Assembly (NCBI GenBank): GCA_009783265.1 | Contig: WRHM01000001.1 | Coordinates: 496,001-560,000 of the forward strand | Direction of reading: 5' to 3' | From: Oscillospiraceae bacterium | Lineage (GTDB): Bacteria; Bacillota; Clostridia; Oscillospirales; WRJC01 | DNA length: 64,000 bases | In this document: one piece after another, positions 24,949-34,437 of the stretch | How positions within the stretch are numbered: position 1 is the stretch's first letter | Layout of the letters: each line of letters starts with the position of its first letter | Position numbers and translations under genes: made by a program | Notes under the pieces: model-generated | Told to the model about the DNA's origin: nothing | What the model saw: the letters and a program-made list of their open reading frames with translations, nothing else | Databases searched by the model: none

Positions 24949-25722
24949 TTATCTCCTGAAATTTCTGTCCCTGTCGTTATTTGTTTTATTTCTGTCGGAC
25001 ATATACGGGCTTCTCGGCCGTCTTGACTGGAAACCGCCCGGTCTTGGCGTTGCGCCGCCCTCTCTGCTTATTACAATTCTCCTGTCGTTTTCCTGACCGA
25101 TTGAATGTGTGCTCACCCCTTCTATATCCTGTATGGTCGAATGTATTATTCTTCTCTCGTATGCGTTCATTGGCTCAAGAGTTACCGGCCTGTTATATTT
25201 CAGCACCCTTTCAGCCATTTTCTTCGCGAGAGTTTTTAACGTTTCTTCCCTCTTTTTTCTGTAATTTTCAATATCCAGAGAAATCTTGACCGTCTCGGAT
25301 TTTTCGGCTCCGTCCCCCGAATCGCCATCGCCTTCACTTGAATCGCCGTTTTTATTCACTGCAAGATATGTAAGATATTGCAGCGAATCTAATATTTCCC
25401 CGTGATAGCCTATCAGCGTCCCGAGATTCTCGCCTATTATATCGATTTTAAGTTCTTCTTTTGTCTCTTCTATAATTTTCGGGACGGCGTTTATCTTCAT
25501 GTGGCCAATAATCTTTTCCAGAAATTCCACAGCGGTATCGCTGCCCGCCGTTTTGCCTAACAGTTTGACTTTATATCCCGTCGCGCCTATTCCGAAAAAT
25601 CCCTTTTTTGGGCGTTCAAGAACTTCTGTGGTAATATCTTCTTCTTTCATGTTAAGCTCTTTAGCCCCGAGTTCTATTGCCTCCTCTATCGTTTTGGCAG
25701 TCACTATAACTTCTTTTCTCAT
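24949..25722 (-). CDS. khpB: KhpB/Jag RNA-binding protein
   Basis: Jag (KhpB) is an RNA-binding regulator usually encoded after yidC. In order: Jag-N domain (VIVTAKTIEEAIELGAKELN, KKGFFGIGATGYKVKL), KH domain with IGYHGEILDSLQYL, and R3H domain with NAYERRIIHSTIQD and SIGQENDRRIVI. A 20-residue Gly/Asp/Ser insert (GDSSEGDGDSGDGAEKS) lies in the KH region. The C-terminal 30 residues are Arg/Pro/Asn-rich and disordered. Starts at ATG 25722 or TTG 25731; GAGGG is upstream. Operon order rpmH-rnpA-yidD-yidC-jag. Confidence 0.93.
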   Translation of the reverse strand: MRKEVIVTAKTIEEAIELGAKELNMKEEDITTEVLERPKKGFFGIGATGYKVKLLGKTAGSDTAVEFLEKIIGHMKINAVPKIIEETKEELKIDIIGENLGTLIGYHGEILDSLQYLTYLAVNKNGDSSEGDGDSGDGAEKSETVKISLDIENYRKKREETLKTLAKKMAERVLKYNRPVTLEPMNAYERRIIHSTIQDIEGVSTHSIGQENDRRIVISREGGATPRPGGFQSRRPRSPYMSDRNKTNNDRDRNFRR

Positions 25723-25802
25723 TTTTTTCAACACACCCTCATAACAATTAATAATTAATAAATAATAATTAACAATTAAAATAACCAGATTTATATTAAT
25801 TT

Positions 25803-27014
25803 TTATTTTTTTCTTTTTTTGATCGTATATTTTTTGCCGGTTTTCTGAAAATTATTCTTAACGTTTGAGTTTATCCCCTTAGGTATAGTTTTCGATATAT
25901 ATTTTTCGTCTTTAATTTCGTTGTTCTGCAAACTCTTGATTTCTGTCAGTCCCTTAGAAGAACCGCCGTTACTATTTTCATCATCATCATTTTCATCGTC
26001 GTCAATAATATCTTCGGCCTCGACTTCAATTACGGGCTTTTTCTTTTTCTTCTTTTTTCCGGTTCCGTACTGCTGCCGTGCGAGTTCGTATTCTTCCTCG
26101 GTGATTTTTGGCAACGGGTAAATTTTCGCAAGCACAAGCATTTGCGCGATGCCCAGAACAGACTGGAAAATCCAGTACAAACCCAGAGCCGAATACATTG
26201 TGTATGACATCCAGACTATAAGCAGCGGCATCGCGTATTCCATGAATTTCATGCCGGTGTTGTTTGCCTGATCGCCCATCGTCGCGGAGTTTATTTTTTT
26301 TGTTAATCTCGTCTGCAAAAAACTCGCCGCAAAATTTAATACTGGTATCAAAAGCAAAATGCTAAGCCCCGTCGCTAAAGCTTCAGAGGGCGACTTTGTG
26401 AGAAGCTCGCCGAAAAAGCTGAAATCCGGATTTTTAAAATTGGCGGCAAGCCCAAGCCCCGCGCTTTTTATTTGCGCGAACCATTCGGGATTATTAAAAA
26501 TTTTTATAATATCTATTTCCTGTATGCTTTCAGGCTTTGTCACCATGCCGAGATTTTTTACCGCTTCGGAAAATCTTTCGACGTTTTCGGGCTGAAAGAT
26601 ATATTCTTTAATGCTGCCTATCACGTCCGCGCTCAATTTCGCTATATAAGTCAACGGATTCCTGATTATGCCGTAAAGCGCAAATAATATCGGCAGCTGG
26701 ATAAGCAGAGGCAGACAGCCGCTCATCGGCGAATAATTTTCGGCTTTGTACATATCCAGAATTTCGCTCTGCATTTTCTGATTTGTCACCGTATCAGTCC
26801 TGCCGGCGTACTTGCCCCTTATAGCCTGTTCTTTAGGTTTTATCTTCGCCATTTTTATCTGGCTTTTCTGCTGCTGTATCCCAAGAGGCAAAAGCACTAT
26901 CTTAACTACCAGCGCAAAGAAAAAAATCGCGAGCGCGTAATTGTTAAACAGCAAATCATACAGAAACTTCATCAGAAAGCCAAACGGTATATTTAATAAA
27001 TCAAAAGGGTTCAT
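25803..27014 (-). CDS. yidC: Membrane protein insertase YidC/SpoIIIJ
   Basis: YidC inserts membrane proteins alone or with SecYEG. The 403-residue protein starts directly with a membrane segment (LYDLLFNNYALAIFFFALVV), without the lipoprotein signal of Bacillus SpoIIIJ, then QQQKSQIKMAKIKPK, the conserved GCLPLLIQLPILFALYGIIR, and later TM segments around GLSILLLIPVLNF, MPLLIVWMSYTMY and GLYWIFQSVLGIAQ. The C-terminal 95 residues are highly charged (KKKKKKPVIEVEAEDIID, Lys-rich end) and probably touch the ribosome. Confidence 0.94.
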   Translation of the reverse strand: MNPFDLLNIPFGFLMKFLYDLLFNNYALAIFFFALVVKIVLLPLGIQQQKSQIKMAKIKPKEQAIRGKYAGRTDTVTNQKMQSEILDMYKAENYSPMSGCLPLLIQLPILFALYGIIRNPLTYIAKLSADVIGSIKEYIFQPENVERFSEAVKNLGMVTKPESIQEIDIIKIFNNPEWFAQIKSAGLGLAANFKNPDFSFFGELLTKSPSEALATGLSILLLIPVLNFAASFLQTRLTKKINSATMGDQANNTGMKFMEYAMPLLIVWMSYTMYSALGLYWIFQSVLGIAQMLVLAKIYPLPKITEEEYELARQQYGTGKKKKKKKPVIEVEAEDIIDDDENDDDENSNGGSSKGLTEIKSLQNNEIKDEKYISKTIPKGINSNVKNNFQKTGKKYTIKKRKK

Positions 27015-27055
27015 TTAATTTTATACTCAACTTTTCTTAAATTTTAAATATTATA

Positions 27056-27301
27056 TTATATTTTATTTTTACTGTGATTTCTGAATATTTTTTCGGGCAC
27101 CGGGTCGTATCCGGGTTTACACAACGGGTTGCATCTCAATATTCTGTAAGCCGACAGGCAAAATCCCCAGAAAACCCCGTGTTTCAAAAATGCCTGTCTT
27201 GCGTATTCTGAACAAACGGGATAAAACCTGCAACACTGCGGTTTCAGGGGGCTTATGTTTTTTTGATAAAATTTTATAAGTTTCACAAACAGATTTTTCA
27301 T
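27056..27301 (-). CDS. yidD: Membrane protein insertion efficiency factor YidD
   Basis: An 81-residue protein with the family signature [20 protein letters not shown] and [20 protein letters not shown]. YidD helps YidC-dependent insertion from the membrane surface. It lies 41 bp upstream of yidC. A paired type B repeat separates it from rnpA, about 125 bp, where genes are usually almost touching. Confidence 0.93.
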   Translation of the reverse strand: MKNLFVKLIKFYQKNISPLKPQCCRFYPVCSEYARQAFLKHGVFWGFCLSAYRILRCNPLCKPGYDPVPEKIFRNHSKNKI

Positions 27302-27322
27302 AAATAAATTTTAAACCTATAC

Positions 27323-27416
27323 TGTAGGGCGCGACGACCCCGGCGCGCCGCTAATCTGATTTACGTAGGTTTGTTTGTACGTTTTACAGCGGCGCGCCCA
27401 GTGGTCGCGCCCTACA
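27323..27416. repeat. Paired type B element between rnpA and yidD
   Basis: GTAGGGCGCGACGACCCCGG...CGCCGC and its inverted partner GCGGCGCGCCCAGTGGTCGC...CCTAC, 94 bp in all, within the rpmH operon. Confidence 0.88.
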
Positions 27417-27427
27417 ATGCAAAAATC

Positions 27428-27778
27428 CTACGGTTTTATCAAACCCAGTCTGATAAACGCGGATTCCATTGATTCAAGAACCGACTGCATTTTATTTTTT
27501 CTCTCAAAACACGGTTTGCGCCCCGCAACGACTATCAAATATCCCGGAGGCAGACGGTCATATAAAATCCTGAAAGCTTCCCGTATAACTCTTTTCGCCC
27601 TGTTTCTTTTTACTGCGCAGCCGTTTTTCGGGCTTACTGATATGCCAAGTTTTGACGCGGCGTTTTTGTTATAATTTCTCAAAATATAAACTGTGATATA
27701 ATAATTTGACGCGTATCTGCCGTTTTTGAAAATCTTTGAAAACATATAGTTTTCTTTTATCACTGTTTTACGATTCAT
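27428..27778 (-). CDS. rnpA: Ribonuclease P protein component
   Basis: RnpA binds the catalytic RNA of RNase P and helps 5' maturation of tRNAs. The start used is the ATG at 27778 (MNRKTVIKENYMFSKIFKNG). The RNR motif is NRAKRVIREAFR, preceded by ISVSPKNGCAVKR. About 116 residues, normal length. It follows rpmH directly in the operon. Confidence 0.93.
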   Translation of the reverse strand: MNRKTVIKENYMFSKIFKNGRYASNYYITVYILRNYNKNAASKLGISVSPKNGCAVKRNRAKRVIREAFRILYDRLPPGYLIVVAGRKPCFERKNKMQSVLESMESAFIRLGLIKP

Positions 27779-27816
27779 AATATACAAAAACTCCGGTCAA
27801 AATTTATGCCTGAAAT

Positions 27817-27951
27817 TTAATAAGACAGCGTTTTTCTGCCTTTAGTGCGCCTTCTCGACAAGATTTTGCGTCCGTTGGCAGTCCTCATTCTCTTTCTGAA
27901 GCCGTGCTCTTTTTTTCTCTGCCTTTTTTTAGGCTGATATGTCCTAAACAT
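27817..27951 (-). CDS. rpmH: 50S ribosomal protein L34
   Basis: A 44-residue protein: [20 protein letters not shown], then [20 protein letters not shown] and TLSY. This is the complete L34 pattern. GAGAGGTG lies upstream of the ATG. First gene of the operon leading away from oriC. Confidence 0.96.
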   Translation of the reverse strand: MFRTYQPKKRQRKKEHGFRKRMRTANGRKILSRRRTKGRKTLSY

Positions 27952-28116
27952 TTTTTACACCTCTCTTTGTTCATCGACTATTTAGATTTAGTATATTTAA
28001 TTTATTTATTATTTTACTATTTTTTTTATGTTTTTCACAATTTTCCGCAATTTCTGTAGTAATTGATAAAATACGCGTAAAATAATAAAAACCGCTTTAA
28101 AAAGCGTACCTTAATT

Positions 28117-28146
28117 ATTATATACAAAAATTTATGGAATTGTCAA
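28117..28146 (-). promoter_or_regulatory. Promoter of the rpmH operon
   Basis: On the minus strand TTGACA (28146-28141) and TATAAT (28122-28117), spacing 18 bp. The leader contains CGCTTTTTAAAGCG followed by GTTTTTATT, which could be a weak attenuator. Confidence 0.7.
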
Positions 28147-28230
28147 GTGATTTTTGAATTTTTTTGTCTTTTTGGGCTGATATTATAAAAAAACTTAAAA
28201 ACAAACTAATAAAAAACGCATAAAATTTAT

Positions 28231-28362
28231 TAAAAGGCTCCTTTTGAAAGGAGCTGTCAGCGAAGCTGACTGAGGATTGCCCACTCTGAGCGCAGCGAAA
28301 AAATATTAATAATAATCCCTTGTCAACACTGCGTGTTGCCCCCCATTTCAAAATGGGGCTTC
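28231..28362. repeat. Type A repeat, degenerate, between rpmH and dnaA
   Basis: AAAGGCTCCTTTTGAAAGGA starts it and CCCCCATTTCAAAATGGGGC closes it, with ACTCTGAGCGCAGCGAA inside. Confidence 0.75.
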
Positions 28363-28433
28363 AAACAAAATTTTTTCGTTATTTTTCATAAAATGTTTTT
28401 ATATATTTAACTTAATTATGAACGTAAAAAGAC

Positions 28434-28462
28434 TTGAAAAATTTGCTGATATATGATATAAT
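28434..28462 (+). promoter_or_regulatory. Promoter of dnaA
   Basis: TTGAAA at 28434-28439 and TATAAT at 28457-28462, 17 bp apart, 72 bp before the dnaA start. Confidence 0.75.
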
Positions 28463-28533
28463 GTAAGCAATATTTATTTTTTGCGTAAATACAGCTAAAA
28501 ATAAAAATTCGGAAAGACAAAGAGAATAGAAGT

Positions 28534-30072
28534 ATGTATGATTTTACCACCCTGAACGAGATCAATTTAAGACTGAAAGACAATATCAAAAAAAGCCTGT
28601 CGCAAAACCCCGCGATTTACGAATTATGGTTTGACAGTATGTCGGTTTTGAAAATGACCGATATGATTATTTTTATTTCCGTCCAGACCGAAATCCAGAA
28701 AGTGAACATAGAGACAAGGTACAAGCATTTATTAACAGACGCTATAAAAAACGAATACGGGCTTGATCTGAAAGTTGTAATTTATTTTACCCAGTACGAA
28801 AAAATCACAAAAGAACGGATAGACTCCGACGAAAAAAAGATTTTGCTCGAAGATATTGACGACACGGCGATAATAAGCAACGCAGGCAAAAAATCTGTTT
28901 TAAATTCTAATTCTAATTCTAACTCTATTAATTCAAGTTTAAATTCAACGCCTGTTTATAATACCAATAACAGCAATAATAATATCATGCCGAAAAGTTT
29001 CAGCGATATTATAGACACAGAGCCGGAATCAGACGCCGAGACAGTCAAAAATTTCAGGTTCAGATATACTTTTAAAAATTTTATCGTCGGAAGCTCAAAC
29101 AGGTTCGCTTATAAAGCCTGCACGGTCGTAGCTGAATATCCGGCTGTAAAATATAACCCGTTTTTTATTTACGGGCCTCCCGGCCTCGGGAAAACACATT
29201 TGCTCTGCGCAATATCAAACGAATACAACAGAAGGTTCAGCCACGCTAAAGTAATATATGTCAACGGCGAGGATTTCGCAAATGAATTAATTGATTTATT
29301 AGCCGAAAAAAACCGTTTGAAAATGCAGTATTTCAAAGAAAAATACAGGACGTGCGACATGCTTTTAATCGACGATATTCAGTTTATCGCGGGAAAGCCC
29401 ACAACTCAGGAAGAATTTTTCCATACGTTTAACGCGCTTTACGAAGCGGGAAAACAGATTATTTTTACAGCCGACCGTCCCCCAAAAGATATGAAAACAC
29501 TCGAAGAAAGGCTTATGAGCCGTTTTGAATGGGGTCTTATAGTCGATATACAGCCGCCGGATTTAGAACTGCGAATTGCCATATTAAAAAGAAAATCGGA
29601 AGATATGGGAATAAAAATCCCGAACGAAGTCTTGTTTTTCTTGGCCGAAAATATTTCTTCTAATATACGTCAGATAGAAGGCGCGATAAAAAAATTAAAC
29701 GCATACGCTTATTTACATAATTCGTTGATCACTCTCGAACTGGCTAAAACGTCGATTGCGGATATTTTGTCGGGGACCGAGCCTATAAACGTGACGGTCG
29801 AAAAAGTTCTCGGAGCTGTATCGCAGGCTTTCGGGATTCCCCAGACTGAGCTAAAAAGCAGAAAAAGAACAAAAGAAATCGCGCTGGCAAGAAACGTCGC
29901 GATATATATAATCAGAAGCATAACAGATCTGTCTCTGCCCGCTATCGGCAAAATATTCGGACGGGATCATTCTACGGTTTTTTCAGCAATCGGAGTCATA
30001 GAAAACGAGATCGAAAACAACGCCATTTTGAACAATCAGATAAGAGATATATCAAATATGGCAAAAGGCTGA
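28534..30072 (+). CDS. dnaA: Chromosomal replication initiator protein DnaA
   Basis: DnaA binds DnaA boxes and opens oriC. Domain I spans residues 10-90; domain II is an Asn/Ser-rich linker (LNSNSNSNSINSSLNS), longer than average; the AAA+ domain III has Walker A GPPGLGKTHLL, Walker B LLIDDIQFI and sensor regions; domain IV ends with GRDHSTVFSAIGVIENEIE. 512 residues. The start at ATG 28534 has only a weak ribosome binding site (AGAGAATAGAAGT). Followed by DnaA boxes. Confidence 0.97.
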   Translation: MYDFTTLNEINLRLKDNIKKSLSQNPAIYELWFDSMSVLKMTDMIIFISVQTEIQKVNIETRYKHLLTDAIKNEYGLDLKVVIYFTQYEKITKERIDSDEKKILLEDIDDTAIISNAGKKSVLNSNSNSNSINSSLNSTPVYNTNNSNNNIMPKSFSDIIDTEPESDAETVKNFRFRYTFKNFIVGSSNRFAYKACTVVAEYPAVKYNPFFIYGPPGLGKTHLLCAISNEYNRRFSHAKVIYVNGEDFANELIDLLAEKNRLKMQYFKEKYRTCDMLLIDDIQFIAGKPTTQEEFFHTFNALYEAGKQIIFTADRPPKDMKTLEERLMSRFEWGLIVDIQPPDLELRIAILKRKSEDMGIKIPNEVLFFLAENISSNIRQIEGAIKKLNAYAYLHNSLITLELAKTSIADILSGTEPINVTVEKVLGAVSQAFGIPQTELKSRKRTKEIALARNVAIYIIRSITDLSLPAIGKIFGRDHSTVFSAIGVIENEIENNAILNNQIRDISNMAKG

Positions 30073-30116
30073 GGCAAAAATCAAATAAATATTTAATAAA
30101 AATCAAAAAATCAAAG

Positions 30117-30560
30117 TTATCCACAGAAAACTGTTGATAATGTGCATAATCTGTTGATAACTCACTATTATTTGCCAGTATTTACAAGATTATTCGTAAG
30201 TTTATGCATTTATGCAAAATATATACTCAGGTTATCCACAGAGTAATCAAAAAAATAACAACAACTTATCAACAAAATCCACATGTAGAAACTGTGGATA
30301 AGTTGTTGGAAATCTGAGTTCTCAACATGTTATCCACAGTCTGATATTTGTATTTTTATACTAACTTTTTATAAACAGGTTTTTAAACAGATTATACACA
30401 CAGTAAATTTTCTCATATACGACAATTATACAAACAGTTATATAAGTTTCAACAAAATCCACAGTGCCTACTGCTGTCCTCTACTGCAAATTATTTATTA
30501 TAATATATATATAATAGATTCAGTTTTCAATAAAGTTACCCAATGTGGATTAAACTGTGC
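30117..30560. other. oriC: DnaA-box cluster and AT-rich unwinding region
   Basis: Perfect DnaA boxes TTATCCACA at 30117-30125, 30232-30240 and 30330-30338, the inverse TGTGGATAA at 30293-30301, and weaker ones at 30392 and 30544. AT-rich DNA at 30485-30525 (TTATTTATTATAATATATAT) can serve as the unwinding element. It lies between dnaA and the next genes, as in many Firmicutes. Confidence 0.93.
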
Positions 30561-30634
30561 GTTGAATTTTGTTGATAAGCAAAAATAACTAAAAAACATT
30601 TATAAATAAAATAATAAAAAGGGAATCGAGCGTT

Positions 30635-31009
30635 ATGGAAGATAAAGAAATCCTGCAGGCAATAAAAGAAATTATCACGCCTTTGGAAACCGATATAAAA
30701 ACTATGCAAATTGATATAAAATCAATGCAGACTGACATAAATGAATTGCAGACTGATATGAAATCAATAAAGACTGATATAAACGAATTGCAAACCAATA
30801 TGAGCGAAGTGAAAGACAAACTGGAAAATGTAGAACTCGACGTTCGGGGAATAAAAATTGATATTGAAAATGGCGTTATGCCGACTATACAGGCTGTAAG
30901 AGAGGGACAAAGCGGATATAATGAAAAATTTGCCGAATTAGAAGAACGGACAAACGAAATTGAACAGGATGTTATCGTATTGAAAGTAAAGGCGGCAAAA
31001 GTAATATAA
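30635..31009 (+). CDS. Coiled-coil protein with internal repeats, unknown
   Basis: A 124-residue soluble protein built from heptads. The units DIKTMQIDIKSMQTDINELQ and TDMKSIKTDINELQT are internal duplications. A short linker (NGVMPTIQAVREGQSGYNEK) and a second coil follow. No SD of strength is visible except AAGGGAATCG. It sits between oriC and dnaN, where most Firmicutes have nothing; function unknown. Confidence 0.6.
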   Translation: MEDKEILQAIKEIITPLETDIKTMQIDIKSMQTDINELQTDMKSIKTDINELQTNMSEVKDKLENVELDVRGIKIDIENGVMPTIQAVREGQSGYNEKFAELEERTNEIEQDVIVLKVKAAKVI

Positions 31010-31112
31010 AATTAATATAATTACAGTTTGTTTTTTTGTGCAAAAAATATGGAGTCATATATTTTTATTTATGCTAAGATATTTGCATAGAAAGAGAGGC
31101 GTAAAGATATAA

Positions 31113-31556
31113 ATGGAAACGACGTGGCTGAAACGGATGAACTTGGTTATGGATTATATCGAAGATAATCTTGACGGCAAAATAGACTATAATAAAATCG
31201 CTATGCTTTCCGCAAGTGCCAAAGGCATGTTTCAAAGGATATTCGCGATTATAACAGATATGACTTTAGCTGAATATATACGCAAAAGAAAACTCACGCA
31301 GGCTGCGTTTGATATTTTAAATACAAACGCGAAAATTATAGATATTGCGGTAAAATACGGGTATAATTCAGCGACTGCGTTTAGTGCGGCATTTAAAAAT
31401 TTTCACGGGATAACGCCGTCATACGCGAGAGCGTCCGGGTTTCAGGGCGAGTTTTTTCAAAGATTTACTTTTACGCTCACTCTATCAATTAAAGGAGGAA
31501 GCGATATGCAGCAATATCGCAATATTGAAAATGCGGAAGATATTCTGCATAAATAA
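31113..31556 (+). CDS. AraC-type DNA-binding domain protein, C-terminally truncated
   Basis: A 147-residue protein. The first 105 residues are a double helix-turn-helix AraC domain (KIDYNKIAMLSASAKGMFQR, AEYIRKRKLTQAAFDIL, and YGYNSATAFSAAFKNFHGIT). Then FTFTLTLSIKGGSDMQQYRN marks the linker that in relatives leads into a GyrI-like ligand domain of about 150 residues; here the frame ends 16 residues after it. It may act as a small regulator or be decaying. Located between oriC and dnaN. Confidence 0.75.
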   Translation: METTWLKRMNLVMDYIEDNLDGKIDYNKIAMLSASAKGMFQRIFAIITDMTLAEYIRKRKLTQAAFDILNTNAKIIDIAVKYGYNSATAFSAAFKNFHGITPSYARASGFQGEFFQRFTFTLTLSIKGGSDMQQYRNIENAEDILHK

Positions 31557-31600
31557 AGCAAGTAAAAAACAAATAAAAATTAAAAGAGAGGTTTATTTTT

Positions 31601-32860
31601 ATGAACATAGTTTGCGCAAGAGATATTTTAAACGAAGCGGTCACTCCGGCTTTATATGCAGTATCGGCAAAAAATACAAATCAGGCCCTCGACGGTTTTC
31701 TTATTTCAGCCGACAAAGATAAGGGAATTTTGACTATATGCAGTTATGATTTGGAGAAAGGCATCAGGGTTACTTTAGCAGGTGAAAATATACAGATAAA
31801 AGAAAGCGGGAAAATTATAATAAACGCCGCGAAGTTTTCTTCTATAATAAGAAATCTCCCATCAGGCGATGTCTCTATTTCGTCGGACGCCAATTTTTCA
31901 GTCACTATAAGCAGCAGCAGGAGCGAATTTACAGTTCACGGGCTCGACGGGGATTCTTTCCCGCTTATGCCTGAACTTAAAGGCGACGAAAGTTTTAAGA
32001 TAAGCAGAAAAGGCCTAAAGAACATGATAGTCTCGACCCATTTTGCCGTCGCGGTTAATAATTCAAGGCCTTCGCTCAACGGCGCTTTGTTTGAAATAAA
32101 AAATAATAATTTAAATATAGTCGCCGTGGACGGCAACAGGCTTGCATTAAGGCGCAGTTTTGACGGTATAATTTCTAATATTTCTAATGATTCTGATGGT
32201 TCTGATGATTCTGATAATAACAGCGGTGAAAACGGGCTTGATTTGAGTTTTATAGTCCCGGGAAAGAGTTTGTCGGAGCTTTTGAAATTAATCGGCGACG
32301 ACGAAGAAAACGCCGAAATAGAGCTTACTAAAAAACATGTTATAATTTCGTTTGACAATATAGTGTATTTTTCAAGATTGATCGAGAGCGAATTTCTTGA
32401 TTACAGGCGTTCGATAAAAATCGACCCCAAAACGACGGTCGTAATAGATACAAAGAGTTTTACTGAAAGCGTTGAGAGGGCGTCGCTTTTGACTGACGAT
32501 AAACAAAAAACTCTTGTAAGGCTTAAATTCAAAAAAGAAGAAGTAAATATAGAAAATAACGACAATTTCGGGATCTTGCAGATAACCTCGACTACTTCGC
32601 TGGGCAAAGTGAGCGACGAATGCGATATTGAGATTTATGACGATGATTTGGAGATAGGATTTAACCACAGGTATTTGTTGGACGCGTTAAAAGCCGTCCG
32701 GGAGGAAAAAATCCTGCTTAAACTTGAAAGTCCGACAAAATCTTTGGTTATTTTGCCGTATAATGGAGAAAATGATAATAAAAATATAAATAAAATCATG
32801 GACACGGAAAACTCTAAGTTTTTATATCTTGTTCTTCCGGTCAGGATAATGAGGGATTAG
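31601..32860 (+). CDS. dnaN: DNA polymerase III beta subunit (sliding clamp)
   Basis: The clamp holds polymerase on DNA. 419 residues, longer than the usual 365-380, because of a Ser/Asp/Asn-rich insert (NISNDSDGSDDSDNNSGEN) around residue 200 in domain II. Family features: SVSAKNTNQ-type first strand, GNRLALRR, the hydrophobic pocket residues and the C-terminal YLVLPVRIMRD (usual MPMR replaced by LPVR). SD GAGAGG upstream. Confidence 0.95.
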   Translation: MNIVCARDILNEAVTPALYAVSAKNTNQALDGFLISADKDKGILTICSYDLEKGIRVTLAGENIQIKESGKIIINAAKFSSIIRNLPSGDVSISSDANFSVTISSSRSEFTVHGLDGDSFPLMPELKGDESFKISRKGLKNMIVSTHFAVAVNNSRPSLNGALFEIKNNNLNIVAVDGNRLALRRSFDGIISNISNDSDGSDDSDNNSGENGLDLSFIVPGKSLSELLKLIGDDEENAEIELTKKHVIISFDNIVYFSRLIESEFLDYRRSIKIDPKTTVVIDTKSFTESVERASLLTDDKQKTLVRLKFKKEEVNIENNDNFGILQITSTTSLGKVSDECDIEIYDDDLEIGFNHRYLLDALKAVREEKILLKLESPTKSLVILPYNGENDNKNINKIMDTENSKFLYLVLPVRIMRD

Positions 32861-32888
32861 TATAATATAATTTTTTGGATTATAATTT

Positions 32889-32917
32889 GTAGGGGCGACC
32901 CTATGTGGTCGCCCTTT
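32889..32917. repeat. Type B element
   Basis: GTAGGGGCGACCCTATGTGG followed by TCGCCC, a single hairpin in the dnaN-recF interval. Confidence 0.82.
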
Positions 32918-32952
32918 GGGTATTAAAAATAATAAAGGAGATTGCGTATTGT

Positions 32953-33180
32953 ATGACATTAATAGAAGAATTGATATTTACAATCGAAGAACAGAAGAAC
33001 GATATAGAGAAAATTAAACGATTAAACGAAAAAAGAGAAAATGTTAAAAGAATGATATTTCAATTCAGACGGGCAAATGAAAGTAATGAATTAAATGAGT
33101 GCTTGAATTTTATAGAAGATGACGAAGAAAAAGAAATTGCGGCAAAAATCATAAAAAAACTTAGAGAGTATGAAATATAA
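32953..33180 (+). CDS. Small helical protein, unknown
   Basis: A 75-residue charged, all-helical protein (TLIEELIFTIEEQKNDIEKI, then RENVKRMIFQFRRANESNEL). AAAGGAG at the proper distance from the ATG at 32953. Between dnaN and recF, where Bacillus relatives carry the S4-domain gene yaaA/rlbA; this protein does not show an S4 motif. Function unknown. Confidence 0.55.
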   Translation: MTLIEELIFTIEEQKNDIEKIKRLNEKRENVKRMIFQFRRANESNELNECLNFIEDDEEKEIAAKIIKKLREYEI

Positions 33181-33205
33181 ATTTAGATTGTGAAAAATAA
33201 AAATT

Positions 33206-34351
33206 ATGCGGATAAAAAATATAGGCCTTAAGAATTACAGGAATATAGAGGCTGCGAATATAGATTTTCTTGACGGGATTAATATTCTCGTGGGCGAAAA
33301 CGCAAACGGAAAGACAAACGCCGTAGAAGCAATATATCAGTTTGCGCAGGGTAAGAGCTTCAGGACAAAAAACAGCATAGAAACTATAAGTTTTGACAAA
33401 GAGATGTGCGATTTGTCGCTTGGCTTTGTTTTGGATAAATCAGATAAAATCAATAAAAATAACAGTATGCAGATAAAATTTTATAAAGACAAGAGCAAAA
33501 AGTTTTATTATAATAACATACACGTAAAAAAAGTCATAGAATTTATAGGCAATTTCAGGGCTGTTTTGTTTACCCCGGACCACTTGGGTCTTGTAAAAGG
33601 CAATCCGGAAACCCGGCGCAGATTTATTGATATGGCGATAAGCCAGATAAAACCAATTTATTTGTCTTATCTGATAGATTGCAACAGGGTTTTAATCCAG
33701 AGAAATCATTTATTAAAGCATATAAAACAGACCGGAGAAACAGAAGAAAAACTGGAGCAGTTTTATATATGGACAAAAAAGCTCGCGAAATATGCGGCGG
33801 TCATAACAAGATACAGGGGAGAATACGCAGAGAGGCTTAAAGAATTTGTGCCGGGATTTTACGGCGGTTTATCAAACGGCAGGGAAGAAATAAAACTTTC
33901 TTATGTTTCAAATATAAATAAATATAACAAAACTTTCAAGGATTTTCATGATTTCGGGACATGCGAGGGATTATACGGCGAAATTTTTTCACAGTGTATC
34001 AAAGACGAATTTGCGGCGGGGACTACTCTATATGGGCCGCAGAGAGATGATTTATACATAGAGATCGACGATAAGAGCGCGAGGGGGATAGCCTCTCAGG
34101 GACAGCAGAGGTCAGCGGTTCTCGCATTAAAACTCGCCGAGGGCGATATATCAAAAATATCGCACGGCGAATATCCTGTGTTTTTGCTTGATGATATTTT
34201 GTCTGAGCTTGATCATACAAGGCAGAAGTTTATATTAAAAAATCTCTCTGAAAGACAGGTTATAATAACATGCTGCAACAGCGAGCTGCTCAACGGGATA
34301 GATATAAATATATCAAAAATGATAAAAGTTGAGAACGGGAAATTTATGTAG
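33206..34351 (+). CDS. recF: DNA replication and repair protein RecF
   Basis: An SMC-like ATPase that loads RecA at gaps with RecO and RecR. Walker A GENANGKTNAVEAIYQF (about residue 30), ABC signature ASQGQQRSAVLALKLAE and Walker B FLLDDILSELD are present. 381 residues. Its stop codon TAG is the first TAG of a type B repeat (34348-34372), so the last residue is set by the insertion. Confidence 0.95.
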   Translation: MRIKNIGLKNYRNIEAANIDFLDGINILVGENANGKTNAVEAIYQFAQGKSFRTKNSIETISFDKEMCDLSLGFVLDKSDKINKNNSMQIKFYKDKSKKFYYNNIHVKKVIEFIGNFRAVLFTPDHLGLVKGNPETRRRFIDMAISQIKPIYLSYLIDCNRVLIQRNHLLKHIKQTGETEEKLEQFYIWTKKLAKYAAVITRYRGEYAERLKEFVPGFYGGLSNGREEIKLSYVSNINKYNKTFKDFHDFGTCEGLYGEIFSQCIKDEFAAGTTLYGPQRDDLYIEIDDKSARGIASQGQQRSAVLALKLAEGDISKISHGEYPVFLLDDILSELDHTRQKFILKNLSERQVIITCCNSELLNGIDINISKMIKVENGKFM

Positions 34352-34372
34352 GGGCGATTATCAATCGCCCGT
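34348..34372. repeat. Type B element at the end of recF
   Basis: GTAGGGGCGATTATCAATCG followed by CCC. Its TAG ends recF. A half copy of type A (34378-34420: CGGCTTGCGGAGCC, TTTACAAAAGAGGGC) follows. Confidence 0.8.
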
Positions 34373-34437
34373 GAAAGAAAACATCCGGCTTGCGGAGCCA
34401 CTCTTTACAAAAGAGGGCAGGGAGAATAGTAAAATAT

